From Bradyrhizobium sp. BR 10289 (GTDB lineage Bacteria > Pseudomonadota > Alphaproteobacteria > Rhizobiales > Xanthobacteraceae), in contig NZ_JACOFR010000036.1 of NCBI RefSeq assembly GCF_019455385.1, positions 1 to 64,000 on the forward strand: a DNA stretch of 64,000 bases, written 5' to 3'. Below are positions 48,452 through 57,958 of the stretch, one piece after another; the first letter of the stretch is position 1, and each line of letters opens with the position of its first letter. Below the pieces are notes generated by a model. The model made no database searches and was not told where the DNA came from. It saw only the letters and a list, made by a program, of their open reading frames with translations. The position numbers and the translations under genes were made by a program.

Positions 48452-48971
48452 GGCCAAGCCTCGCCATCAGCGCATCGACGCGCGCCTGGCCCCAGGTCTT
48501 GACGGTCAGCGGACCGGTTGCCTCGACATCGACGCCTTCGCCGCGGCCCAGAACGACCCCGCGTCCACGAGTCCTGCGGGTCACGCCGACACGGCCGTCG
48601 GCGACGAAGACGGCGGTCTTGGCATCGCTGACATCGACGGCCCATTTGGTGCCGCGCACCGCGGCGATCGCCTGCGGCGTCAGCACCTTGAAGGGATTGC
48701 CGCCGGGTTTCTTGGGCACCTCGACCAGCAGCGCTTTGCTGCTCAACTCCACGGAGTCTATATGTCCGTCGCGGTTGGCGTCCTTAAGTTCAAATCTGGC
48801 GCCGTTTTCGGCAACGATGGTGATGCCGTTGTCGCAGCGCCAGAGTTGCGTGCCCGCGGCCGATGGCGATGCCGTGCAGCCCGCGTTGGCCGCAGGCTGT
48901 GCGCTTGCAGTCCCGATCAACAGAAACGACCACGCCAGAGCGAAAAACCCGGCGCGCCAAAAACCTCTCAT
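48447..48971 (-). CDS. FecR-domain exported protein with EF-hand-like loop
   Basis: 174-residue protein with a signal peptide (FFALAWSFLLIGTASAQ). Residues about 95-150 match the FecR domain (FKVLTPQAIAAVRGTKWAVDV, VFVADGRVGV). Before it, residues 64-75 (DANRDGHIDSVE) match the 12-residue EF-hand calcium loop. Normally FecR proteins couple to sigma factors; here it pairs with a CHASE2 cyclase. The ATG 48971 (MRGFWRAGFF) is used, since the upstream extension lacks signal character. Confidence 0.82.
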   Translation of the reverse strand: MRGFWRAGFFALAWSFLLIGTASAQPAANAGCTASPSAAGTQLWRCDNGITIVAENGARFELKDANRDGHIDSVELSSKALLVEVPKKPGGNPFKVLTPQAIAAVRGTKWAVDVSDAKTAVFVADGRVGVTRRTRGRGVVLGRGEGVDVEATGPLTVKTWGQARVDALMARLGQ

Positions 48972-49515
48972 GCCAGCCTCCATTTGCGTGCTCGGCACAG
49001 TTAAAGGCAATGTTGATACGGTACCGTATCACACGCAGAGGCTGCTGAAAAGTGCCGCTGTCGGAGCTATTTCCTCACTGCGGTCTTTTCCAGTCGGACG
49101 CGATCAACTTTCAGTCAGGCGGCCGCTCACTTTCTCCCTCTCTCCGCGAGCCGGGAGAGGTAAGGCGTCGAGCGCGCCAGCCTCGCGCAACGCTTCCCCG
49201 GTATCGTCCGGGTATTGGCGACCACGAAAAGGACTCGGTTGGTGCGTTTAGAGGAGTGGCCGGAAGGCGCCCGCTGACCACGTCTATCCAGCCGAGAATT
49301 ATGGTTAACAGACGCGTCTAAGTCCGTAGTTCTGCGGGTTTTTTCTCAGAATGAGACAGCGTTAACGAGTTGCCCTAGATCCGCCAGAACTTAATCCGCA
49401 TTTAACTAAAAGTCGCCTTAATGACGCTCCGACCCTCTGCGAAATGCTGGTTCCGGAACGTGACCAGCGGCACTTCGAAGGGGGACTGAGTGACACCGTC
49501 CTGGACGCAAGGCGA
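48972..49515. other. 544-bp non-coding stretch between divergent genes
   Basis: No gene seen. It holds an imperfect palindrome CTCTCTCC...GGGAGAG (about 49137-49160), the perfect 8-bp palindrome GACGCGTC (about 49311-49318) and a weak hairpin followed by T-run at 49324-49344 (CCG/CGG-type stem then GTTTTTT). The last could end a short transcript from the left, for example an sRNA. The A/T-rich 49370-49430 part probably holds the promoter of the DUF2778 gene. Confidence 0.4.
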
Positions 49516-50676
49516 ATGAGTACGAGTATCGCTGCGCAGAGTAACGCGGCACGTAAGTCCAAAAATCCTGGCAAGAATTCACATCGGAAGCCTTCCCGGA
49601 AAATGACCACCCAAAACGTGCTTGGCGCGGCCGTGGTCGGCTGTGTCCTGCTTGCCGGCTGGACCATCTACAACAACATCTTCGCCGCCAGCGCCTTCCC
49701 GACCGTCGGCAGCGCCGGCTATGACGAGCCCGTGATCAAGCGCGCGCCGAAGGTTGCGCTGCGCGAGGCGGGCGAGGCGATCCGGGACACCTTTGCGCTG
49801 CTGCCCGACCGCTTGCAGGTCGCAGCCCCGATCTCCCGCGAGATGTTCAACGAGCGCTTTGCCGCGGCGGCCACGCAGGGTGTTGAGTCGAATGCGGCGA
49901 GCGCCGCGCCGGCACCCCAGGTTGCTGCCGTGGCCCCGAAGCAGAACGTGATCGCGAAGGTCGCCGAAGCCTTGAAGCCCGCGGCTCCGGCCAAGATTGC
50001 TGAAAAGGCTGCCGACAAGGCCAAGCGCGCCCCGGATGCGCAGATGCAGCTGGCTTCGGCCGACCCGGCCGCGATCGTGCCGGCGCCCGAGGCGAAGCCG
50101 AAGTCGTTTGCCGACCGCGCCAAGGCCGCGGTGATGTCGATCACCGGTCCGCGTCAGTCGATGGTCGAAAAGCTCTGGGGCAAGCGTGAGCCCTCCGGCG
50201 GCCTGCTCGCCTATGCTTCCGCCGATGCCAGTGTGACCTCGGCGATCGCGCCGAAGGAGCAGAACCCGATGTTCGGCGGCGCGCCGCCCTATGAGCGCGA
50301 CACTGCCGTCTACGACATCACCGCCAAGACGGTTTACCTGCCCGATGGCACCAAGCTCGAGGCGCATTCCGGCCTCGGCTCCAATCTCGACGATCCGCGT
50401 TCGCAGCGCACCCGCATGCGCGGCGTGACGCCGCCGCACATCTACACACTGAAGCCGCGCGAGGCGCTGTTCCACGGCGTGCCGGCGCTGCGCCTCACCC
50501 CGATCGGCGGCGAGAGCGCGATCTACGGCCGCGATGGTCTGCTCGCCCACACCTTCATGCTCGGGCCGAACGGCGATTCCAACGGCTGCGTGTCGTTCAG
50601 GGATTACTACGCATTCCTCGACGCCTACCGCAACAAGGGCATCCGCAAGCTCGCGGTGCTGGCGCGGGTCGAGTGA
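49516..50676 (+). CDS. DUF2778 (L,D-transpeptidase-like) membrane-anchored protein
   Basis: 386-residue protein. The cytoplasmic start (residues 1-30, basic) is followed by one membrane helix (about 35-52: LGAAVVGCVLLAGW). Then comes a long Ala/Lys/Pro-rich linker (about 110-255) and a C-terminal DUF2778 domain from about 260. Its catalytic-type motif runs from H345 to C358 (HTFMLGPNGDSNGC). The domain is related to L,D-transpeptidases and Tlde1-type peptidoglycan hydrolases. Here it would face the periplasm and probably acts on peptidoglycan. Start ATG 49516; an upstream in-frame start exists but adds a poor N-terminus. A hairpin terminator follows. Confidence 0.84.
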   Translation: MSTSIAAQSNAARKSKNPGKNSHRKPSRKMTTQNVLGAAVVGCVLLAGWTIYNNIFAASAFPTVGSAGYDEPVIKRAPKVALREAGEAIRDTFALLPDRLQVAAPISREMFNERFAAAATQGVESNAASAAPAPQVAAVAPKQNVIAKVAEALKPAAPAKIAEKAADKAKRAPDAQMQLASADPAAIVPAPEAKPKSFADRAKAAVMSITGPRQSMVEKLWGKREPSGGLLAYASADASVTSAIAPKEQNPMFGGAPPYERDTAVYDITAKTVYLPDGTKLEAHSGLGSNLDDPRSQRTRMRGVTPPHIYTLKPREALFHGVPALRLTPIGGESAIYGRDGLLAHTFMLGPNGDSNGCVSFRDYYAFLDAYRNKGIRKLAVLARVE

Positions 50677-50700
50677 TCTGAAGCTCGTTCAAGACAATGC

Positions 50701-50732
50701 AAAGGGCCGCTCGCAGCGGCCCTTTCTTTTTG
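50701..50732 (+). terminator. rho-independent terminator after the DUF2778 gene
   Basis: Stem AAAGGGCCGCT/AGCGGCCCTTT with CGC loop then CTTTTTG. It separates the gene from the convergent SDR. Confidence 0.85.
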
Positions 50733-50740
50733 TGCTCGCT

Positions 50741-51565
50741 TCAGCCCGGCCAGCACTGTCCGCCGCCATCGATCCGCAGCACCTGGCCTGAGACGAAGGC
50801 GCCCGTGGGGCCTGCGAAGAACTCGACGACGCGCGCGACCTCGTCGACGGTCGCGATGCGGTCGAGCGTCCCGGTCTCGACCATCCGCTTCGCATCTACC
50901 GCGCGCGTGCCGAGGAAGCGGCCGGTGCGCGTATCGCCCGGCGCGATGCAGTTGACGGCGATGTCGTATTCGCGGAGCTGGTCGGCGAGGCATCGCGTGT
51001 AGTGCGTGACGCCGGCTTTCGACACCGCATAGATCGAGCCCTGGGTGCGTCCCTTGAACGCGGCGACCGAGCCGAGCGTGACGATGCGTCCGCGCCGCCG
51101 CTCCATCATGCCCTTCGCGACCGCCTGGCAGGTCAGGATCGTCGAGAGCAGATTGCGCTCCAGCACCGCGCGCACGTCGGCTTCCTTGATATGGACCGCA
51201 TCGTTCGGATCGGGCTTGCCGCCTGCGGCCGCGATGTCTCCGCCGGCATTGTGCACGAGGATGTCGATCGGGCCAAGCGAGCTTTCCGTCTCCGCGATCA
51301 CGCGCGCGATGTCCTCGCCCCTGGTGAGGTCGCCGAGCACGCGCCGGGTGCGGACACCGAATTGCCGGCCGATCTCGGCGGCGACAGCGGTGAGAGTGGT
51401 GCCCTCGCCATATTCCGCCGGCCCGTTCTCGCGCATGCCGTGGATGGCGACATCTGCGCCGAGTGCGGCGAGCTTCTCCGCGAAGGCGCGGCCGAGCCCG
51501 CGGCCTGCGCCGGTCACCAGCGCCACCTGGCCTGTCAGAATCTTCGTCCCGTCATGCGATGTCAT
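50741..51565 (-). CDS. SDR-family oxidoreductase (FabG-like)
   Basis: 274-residue classical SDR: VTGAGRGLG, HNAGG, catalytic S in GSVAAFKGRTQGSIYAVSKAG and C-terminal SGQVLRIDGGGQCWPG. Reduces a carbonyl or oxidises an alcohol with NAD(P); substrate unknown. It is followed upstream on the same strand by GST and isochorismatase genes with gaps of 75 and 12 bp. Confidence 0.89.
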   Translation of the reverse strand: MTSHDGTKILTGQVALVTGAGRGLGRAFAEKLAALGADVAIHGMRENGPAEYGEGTTLTAVAAEIGRQFGVRTRRVLGDLTRGEDIARVIAETESSLGPIDILVHNAGGDIAAAGGKPDPNDAVHIKEADVRAVLERNLLSTILTCQAVAKGMMERRRGRIVTLGSVAAFKGRTQGSIYAVSKAGVTHYTRCLADQLREYDIAVNCIAPGDTRTGRFLGTRAVDAKRMVETGTLDRIATVDEVARVVEFFAGPTGAFVSGQVLRIDGGGQCWPG

Positions 51566-51640
51566 GATCTTGGTCCCGTTGTGAAACGTCAGTCGGTCGC
51601 AAGATCTAGCCTAATCGCCGCTGCTTGTACCAGCGACCTG

Positions 51641-52279
51641 TCACGCCGGGCTGGTCGCCATCGTCCTTCGCAATGCCATTTCGGTGGCAACTGCGTCGCG
51701 CACCATCGGCCGCGCCTGCATGCGTTGGAGATAGGCCGCCAGCGAGGGCCATTGCGCGATGTCGACGCCCGCGGCACCGAGCAGCAGCAAGGCCCAGGTG
51801 AGATGCGCATCCGCAACGGTGAAGCTGTCCCCGACGAGGAATTTGCGGTCCGCCAGATGCGCTGCAGGGACCGACAGCGTTCGGCCGATCCGCGCGCGCG
51901 GCTTGGCGAGCGATGCGTCGTCCTTGTACCAGAAGGTCGGGAACAGGAACGCCTTGTGGATCTCGGAGCCGACAAAGCTCAGCCATTCCTGCAGGCGGTA
52001 GCGATCGGGATCGCCCGGCCGCGGCGCGAGGCCGGCGTCCGGTTTCAGATCGGCGATATATTGCAGCACCGCCGCGCTCTCCGTCAGCCGCTCGCCGTTC
52101 TCCAGCACCAGGACCGGCACCGCAGCTTTCGGCGAAATCTGGTGAAAGTCGCTGTCGTCGTCCACCACCTGCTTGGTCCGCAGATGCACCAGATGGTAGC
52201 GCGCGTCGAGCCCTGCTTCCATCAGTGCGATGCGGCTCGCAAGCGAGCAGGCCATCGGCGAAAAATAGAGCTGCAGCAT
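51641..52279 (-). CDS. glutathione S-transferase family protein
   Basis: 212-residue GST: thioredoxin-like N-domain (LYFSPMACSLASRIALMEAGL) with the VPVLVLENGERLTESAAVLQYIAD glutathione site (key residues VPVL and ESAAV), and a helical C-domain. The SPMACS start fits beta-class GSTs. It lies 12 bp from the isochorismatase gene, so it is probably co-transcribed with it. Confidence 0.9.
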   Translation of the reverse strand: MLQLYFSPMACSLASRIALMEAGLDARYHLVHLRTKQVVDDDSDFHQISPKAAVPVLVLENGERLTESAAVLQYIADLKPDAGLAPRPGDPDRYRLQEWLSFVGSEIHKAFLFPTFWYKDDASLAKPRARIGRTLSVPAAHLADRKFLVGDSFTVADAHLTWALLLLGAAGVDIAQWPSLAAYLQRMQARPMVRDAVATEMALRRTMATSPA

Positions 52280-52291
52280 CGCACCTCTCCG

Positions 52292-52885
52292 TTACTTGAG
52301 CGCATCCCCGCGCGCGATGATGGCGAAACGGTCGGACAGCTCGGCGAGTGCAACCTCGTGGATGGTCCGCGCATCCAGCGTGCCGCCGCGCCCGTCGGGA
52401 AGGTCGCGCGTGGCACAGGCATCGGCGTCAACAGTGGTGCGAAAGCCGAGATCGAGCGCGGCCCGCGCGGTGGAAGAGACGCACATATGCGTCATGAAGC
52501 CGGCCAGCACGATGTTCTTGCGGTCGGTCGCGTCAAGCCGCGCCTTGAGGTCGGTGCCGGCAAACGCATTCGGCAACTCCTTCTCGATCACGAGCTCGCC
52601 GGCACGGGGCTCGAGCTCCGTGACGATGGCACCGCGCTCAGTGCTGCGATCGAACAGGCTGCCGGCCTTGCCGCGATGGGCGATATGGATGATCGCAGCG
52701 CCGCTCTCGCGGGCCCGCGCCAGCAGCACGGCCGCCCGCGCGATCGCGGGGCGGGCGTCGGGCAGGGCGAGGGGACCTGCGAGATATTCGTTCTGGATGT
52801 CGATCAGCACCAGTGCGGCCTCGCCAAGACGCGGCGGGTTGAGATCGGCACCGGCGAGCTGCAGCAGGGTCTTGGCGGTCGTCAT
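52292..52885 (-). CDS. isochorismatase-like cysteine hydrolase
   Basis: 197-residue cysteine hydrolase. The triad is D29 in LVLIDIQNEY, K102 in LVIEKELPNAF and C135 in THMCVSSTARAAL. The family includes nicotinamidases and ureidoacid hydrolases; the exact substrate is not clear. ATG at 52885 (MTTAKTLLQL) is chosen. It is first in an operon with the GST and SDR genes and divergent from a LysR gene, which probably regulates it. Confidence 0.89.
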   Translation of the reverse strand: MTTAKTLLQLAGADLNPPRLGEAALVLIDIQNEYLAGPLALPDARPAIARAAVLLARARESGAAIIHIAHRGKAGSLFDRSTERGAIVTELEPRAGELVIEKELPNAFAGTDLKARLDATDRKNIVLAGFMTHMCVSSTARAALDLGFRTTVDADACATRDLPDGRGGTLDARTIHEVALAELSDRFAIIARGDALK

Positions 52886-53013
52886 GGTCCTGGGATTCTC
52901 CGGGGCAAAAGGCATGACGAACATAGCGCCGCGAACGCCTGCCGATATGCAGGGATGTTGCAGCGGGTGGCTGCAAGATTGCAGGCAGCGTCGGGCCGGT
53001 CTAACCTCGCCGC

Positions 53014-53847
53014 ATGAACTGGGACGATCTGCGCATCATTGCCGCCGTCAGGGACGAGGGCACTTACGCCGGCGCCAGTGCGCGGCTGCGCATTGACGAG
53101 ACCACGGTCGGCCGCAGGCTGTCGCGCATCGAGCGTGCGCTCGGCGTGCGCCTGTTCGAGGCCGCCGACGGCGTTCGCAGGCCGACGCGGCAATGCGAGG
53201 CGGTGCTGGCGCATGTCGAGGCGATGGCCGCGCATGCCGCCGAGATCGGCCGCGTGGGCGACAGCCTGGAAGGTCCGGTGGGGCGCCTGCGCATCGCCTC
53301 CACCAACACGGTCGCAGAAGAGGTGTTGTCGCCGCGCGCGAGCGATTTCCTGCGCGCCAATCCCGGCCTGACACTGCAATTCCTCACCTCGAGCGAGAAC
53401 GTCAAATTCTCGCGCTGGGAGGCCGATCTCGCCATCCGCCTGCGCAAGCCCGACAAGGGCGACTTCGCGATCTCCAGGCTCGGCGATATCAAGCTGTACT
53501 ATTTCGAGCCCGCCACAACCGAGGGCGAGCCGATGCTGTGCGTCTATCCGGACGAACTCGGCGCCATTCCGGAGATGCAATTCCTGCGCACCAGGAAAGC
53601 CCGGACGCGCTGCGTCACCGACAACGTTCGCGTCATCCGCAGCCTGATCCGCGCGCATCAGGCCGCCGGCGTGTTGCCGGAATATCTTTGCGCGGACCTG
53701 CTAGCCGATCGCCGCCTGCGCGCCACGCTGCTGCCGAAACGGCGCGATGCCTGGCTGCTCGTGCAAAACCACCTCAAGCGCGACGCCGCAACGCGCGTGA
53801 CCATCGACTGGGTGAGGGCGTGTTTCCAGCAGATGGCGCGCGCGTGA
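53014..53847 (+). CDS. LysR-family transcriptional regulator
   Basis: 277-residue LTTR. The N-terminal HTH is MNWDDLRIIAAVRDEGTY, ETTVGRRLSRIERALGVRLFE, followed by a shorter-than-usual effector domain. It is divergent from the isochorismatase/GST/SDR unit with 128 bp between them, containing T-N11-A-type possibilities. Likely regulates that operon. Confidence 0.9.
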   Translation: MNWDDLRIIAAVRDEGTYAGASARLRIDETTVGRRLSRIERALGVRLFEAADGVRRPTRQCEAVLAHVEAMAAHAAEIGRVGDSLEGPVGRLRIASTNTVAEEVLSPRASDFLRANPGLTLQFLTSSENVKFSRWEADLAIRLRKPDKGDFAISRLGDIKLYYFEPATTEGEPMLCVYPDELGAIPEMQFLRTRKARTRCVTDNVRVIRSLIRAHQAAGVLPEYLCADLLADRRLRATLLPKRRDAWLLVQNHLKRDAATRVTIDWVRACFQQMARA

Positions 53848-53994
53848 GGCTGGTGGAGGGCGCGATGCTCCGTCGCGAAAGGCCTGGTGAACGCCTGCGC
53901 GCGCCCACGCGACCAAACCCATGAGAGGGGATTGCACGCGCGCAAAGGTTGCGTAATCTCACGGCGACCATCACGAGCTTGATCAGGGCAGCCA

Positions 53995-54741
53995 ATGACC
54001 ACTTTCGAGCAGACCATCCGTCCCTCGGCGCAATCGCGCGAATGGAAGGCGATCCTCGTCCTGATCCTGCTAGTGCCGGTGCTGTGGTCGCCGCCCTTCC
54101 TGTTTCGCTTCTTCCTGTATCAGCCCTTCAACATCCCCTCGAATTCGATGGCGCCGACGTTGATGGTTGGCGACTATGTCTTTGCCGCGAAGTTTGCCTA
54201 TGGCTACGACCGCTATTCGCTGCCGTTCGCGCCGTCCTGGTTTTCGGGCCGCATCTTCGCCGCCGATCCGGATTACGGCGACGTCGTCGTCTTCCGGACG
54301 CCGAAAGATACCTCGGTGGACTACGTCAAGCGTGTGGTGGCGCTGCCCGGCGACAAGGTCCAGATGCGGAACGGCCAGCTCATCCTCAATGACAGGCCGG
54401 TGACCCGCGCAGCGCTTGCGGCGGTGGCCGGCGGGGCCGCCTGCAGCACCGACGCCGCCACGAAGATCAAGCGCTGGCGCGAGACGCTGCCGAACGGCGC
54501 GAGCTACGTCACCTATGACTGCGCCGACAACGGCTACATGGACGATACCAGCGTCTACACCGTGCCGCCGGGCCATTTCTTCGTGCTCGGCGACAACCGC
54601 GACAACTCGACCGACAGCCGCTTTCCGGCGCAGATGGGCTACATCCCCATGGACAATCTCGTCGGCAAGGTGACGCGGATCTTCTGGTCCCTCGACGACA
54701 ACGGCCGGCTGCGCGGCGAGCGGATGGGGAAGGTGTGGTGA
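53995..54741 (+). CDS. lepB: signal peptidase I paralogue
   Basis: 248-residue S26A peptidase. One N-terminal helix (AILVLILLVPVLW, residues 19-33). Catalytic serine S51 in PSNSMAPTL and lysine K112 in DYVKRVVALPGD; boxes D and E are in the GHFFVLGDNRDNSTDSRF segment (key residues GDNRDNSTDSR). Removes signal peptides of exported proteins at the inner membrane. It contains a long insertion between boxes D and E. Confidence 0.9.
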   Translation: MTTFEQTIRPSAQSREWKAILVLILLVPVLWSPPFLFRFFLYQPFNIPSNSMAPTLMVGDYVFAAKFAYGYDRYSLPFAPSWFSGRIFAADPDYGDVVVFRTPKDTSVDYVKRVVALPGDKVQMRNGQLILNDRPVTRAALAAVAGGAACSTDAATKIKRWRETLPNGASYVTYDCADNGYMDDTSVYTVPPGHFFVLGDNRDNSTDSRFPAQMGYIPMDNLVGKVTRIFWSLDDNGRLRGERMGKVW

Positions 54742-54759
54742 GGACAGGCTGCCTCCACT

Positions 54760-55157
54760 CGTCATTCCGGGGCGACGCGGAGCGTCGAGCCCGGAATCCA
54801 TTTATCCGCGAGGTCAGACCGCAATTTGTGGATACAGATCAATCCATTGAGGATTCTTCTCCTCAATGAGCCGGATTTTCCATTCCCTCCGCCACTTCTT
54901 CAGCTCTTTCTCGCGTGTGATCGCAGTGACGGGATCGTCGTAGATCTCGAACCACACCAACCGGCTGACAGAGTATCGTTTACTGAACCCAGCGATCACT
55001 TTGCTCTTATGTTCGTACGTGCGGCGAACGATGTTGTTCGTCACGCCCAGATAGAGCGTGCCGTACTTCTTGCTGGCGAGGAGGTAGACGTAATAGGCCA
55101 TGAGCAAGTGGTGAAATGGATTCCGGGCTCGGCGCTTTGCGCCGCCCCGGAATGACG
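54760..55157. mobile_element. family A palindromic element carrying a GIY-YIG gene
   Basis: The left end reads GTCATTCCGGGGCG then CGAGCCCGGAATCCAT (54760-54801); the right end is the inverse, ATGGATTCCGGGCTCG ... CCCCGGAATGAC (55116-55156). Between these arms lies a complete GIY-YIG nuclease gene on the minus strand. The same arms occur without the gene at 14776-14880. This suggests a REP-like element with its own nuclease and gene-less derivatives. Mobility is inferred, not shown. Confidence 0.6.
54814..55101 (-). CDS. GIY-YIG nuclease domain protein
   Basis: 95-residue single-domain protein of the GIY-YIG superfamily (UPF0213/YhbQ-like). The variant GIY is YYVYLLAS and the YIG is LYLGVTN; a conserved Arg follows (NIVRRTYEHK) and the C-terminal Glu is in TREKELKKWRREWKI. 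Start ATG 55101 (MAYYVYLLAS) is chosen, since a longer frame extends through the flanking palindrome. It sits inside a palindromic intergenic element (54760-55157), with its 3' end near the left arm. Host gene context is unrelated (lepB, groEL). Confidence 0.85.
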   Translation of the reverse strand: MAYYVYLLASKKYGTLYLGVTNNIVRRTYEHKSKVIAGFSKRYSVSRLVWFEIYDDPVTAITREKELKKWRREWKIRLIEEKNPQWIDLYPQIAV

Positions 55158-55195
55158 GAAGAATAATGCTACCATAGAGTGTATCGCCCTCAAAC

Positions 55196-55222
55196 AAAAA
55201 CCCCGGCATCGCTGCCGGGGTT
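55196..55222 (-). terminator. groEL rho-independent terminator
   Basis: Stem ACCCCGGCA/TGCCGGGGT with a 4-nt loop (55200-55221); on the minus strand it is followed by TTTTTG. It lies 32 bp after the groEL stop. Confidence 0.85.
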
Positions 55223-55253
55223 TCGCATTTCGTCGTTTGCCAGAACGGCCGGA

Positions 55254-56894
<1,641 letters not shown>

Positions 56895-56941
56895 CTGGAT
56901 TTTTCCTTGGATGAGTTATGACTGGAGGGGAAGAGGGGCTG

Positions 56942-57256
56942 TTAGGCCGCCTTCTTCTTGGAAGCGGGGACGTCGAGGACGCCCATGATGTCGCTTTCCT
57001 TCATGATCAGGAGATCGACGCCGTCGATCTTGACCTCGGTGCCGGACCACTTGCCGAACAGGACGCGATCGCCAACCTTCAGGTCGATCGGGATCAGCTT
57101 GCCAGCCTCGTCGCGGCCACCGGGACCCACGGCGACGACTTCACCCTGCGAGGGCTTTTCCTTGGCAGTGTCGGGAATGATGATGCCGCCGGCGGTCTTC
57201 TCTTCTGCGTCGATGCGCTTGACCACGACGCGGTCGTGAAGCGGACGGAAATTCAT
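56942..57256 (-). CDS. groES: co-chaperonin GroES
   Basis: 104-residue Hsp10: start MNFRPLHDRVVVKRIDAEE, mobile loop ETAGGIIIPDTAKEKP and end EVKIDGVDLLIMKESDIMGVL, followed by a short Lys/Ala tail. Caps the GroEL ring. A strong AGGAGG ribosome-binding site lies 6 bp upstream of the ATG. A CIRCE operator and a promoter precede it. Confidence 0.98.
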   Translation of the reverse strand: MNFRPLHDRVVVKRIDAEEKTAGGIIIPDTAKEKPSQGEVVAVGPGGRDEAGKLIPIDLKVGDRVLFGKWSGTEVKIDGVDLLIMKESDIMGVLDVPASKKKAA

Positions 57257-57299
57257 GCAGTCCTCCTAAGCAATTGCTCGGGTTGATGATTTCAGATTG

Positions 57300-57326
57300 T
57301 TAGCAGTCGTTGCCCGCGAGTGCCAG
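57300..57326 (-). promoter_or_regulatory. CIRCE operator of groESL (HrcA site)
   Basis: On the minus strand CTGGCACTC, 9-nt spacer, GACTGCTAA. The CIRCE consensus is TTAGCACTC-N9-GAGTGCTAA, so 15 of 18 arm positions match. It lies between the predicted promoter and the groES start, where HrcA would repress. Two mismatches in the first arm and one in the second reduce symmetry. Confidence 0.75.
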
Positions 57327-57339
57327 TGCAGGCGCAGCT

Positions 57340-57368
57340 GAAATAAGCCAGGATTTTTCCGGGAGCAA
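57340..57368 (-). promoter_or_regulatory. candidate groESL promoter
   Basis: On the minus strand TTGCTC (57363-57368) and TATTTC (57340-57345) with a 17-nt spacer, just upstream of the CIRCE element. A sigma-32-like reading (CCTTGCTCC) overlaps the same -35. Pattern-based only. Confidence 0.45.
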
Positions 57369-57537
57369 GGGTTTGTAGCAAAAAAATCAGCACTCGAAAG
57401 CGCCGATTGCCAGAATTCCATCCCATCGTTAACCGGCCCGCCGGACCGTATTAGCACGGGCTGGCATCTGCTGCTAACGCATTGAATTTCAACAGCTTGT
57501 TAAACTTTTGGGCTTGAGATGGATTATCAGTTTGCGT

Positions 57538-57554
57538 CACATTTCTCTCATGTG
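57538..57554. promoter_or_regulatory. small palindrome upstream of usg
   Basis: CACAT-TTCTCTC-ATGTG, with partly extended arms (GCGT and AGCGC on the outsides). It lies 83 bp before the usg gene and on the opposite side of the groES upstream region. Could be an operator or RNA stem. Confidence 0.35.
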
Positions 57555-57636
57555 AGCGCATCGTGTCGGGTGGCTCGTAAGCTCGCGTACCCGTCAAAGC
57601 CACCCCCTGAATGCGCTCCTGCAAAGGAGGCTTGGC

Positions 57637-57924
57637 ATGGGACTGCGCGTTGGGGGCGTTTCCGAGGATTTCCGGAAACAGATGTTGGGCTACGGGCTGA
57701 CGACAGCCCAAATTCTCTACCGGATGCCGGACCACCCGGCGCTGCTGCAGACTTACGTCTGGCAGAACTACGACATGTTCCCGAAATTTCCGGCGCTCAA
57801 GGATTTCCTGGCGTTCTGGCAGGAGAAGCTCGACGGCCCGCTGCATTCGGTGACGGTCGCGCATTCCAAGCTGATCAAGCCCGCCGAACTCCGCGCCGTC
57901 GACGGCGTGTTCCGGCTGAATTGA
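57637..57924 (+). CDS. usg: Usg-family protein
   Basis: 95-residue alphaproteobacterial Usg-like protein: QMLGYGLTTAQILYRMPDHP, LQTYVWQNYDMFPKFP and FLAFWQEKLDGPLHSV. Function not established; the name comes from a gene upstream of trpF-like genes. It is preceded by AAAGGAGG six to thirteen bp upstream of the ATG. Stands alone here. Confidence 0.9.
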   Translation: MGLRVGGVSEDFRKQMLGYGLTTAQILYRMPDHPALLQTYVWQNYDMFPKFPALKDFLAFWQEKLDGPLHSVTVAHSKLIKPAELRAVDGVFRLN

Positions 57925-57958
57925 CACGAGCGCCGCTCTTGCAGTCGGCACCGGTCTT

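Noticed and set aside
47650..49251. 533-residue plus-strand open frame across the cyclase and FecR genes
   Set aside because: Antisense to two well-supported genes and low-complexity; no ribosome-binding site or domain.
51002..53017. 671-residue plus-strand open frame
   Set aside because: Spans the antisense of SDR, GST and isochorismatase genes, all of which show catalytic motifs on the minus strand.
54814..55209. Longer 131-residue GIY-YIG start
   Set aside because: The extra 36 residues would be translated from the palindromic arm; the GIY-YIG domain begins at the ATG at 55101.
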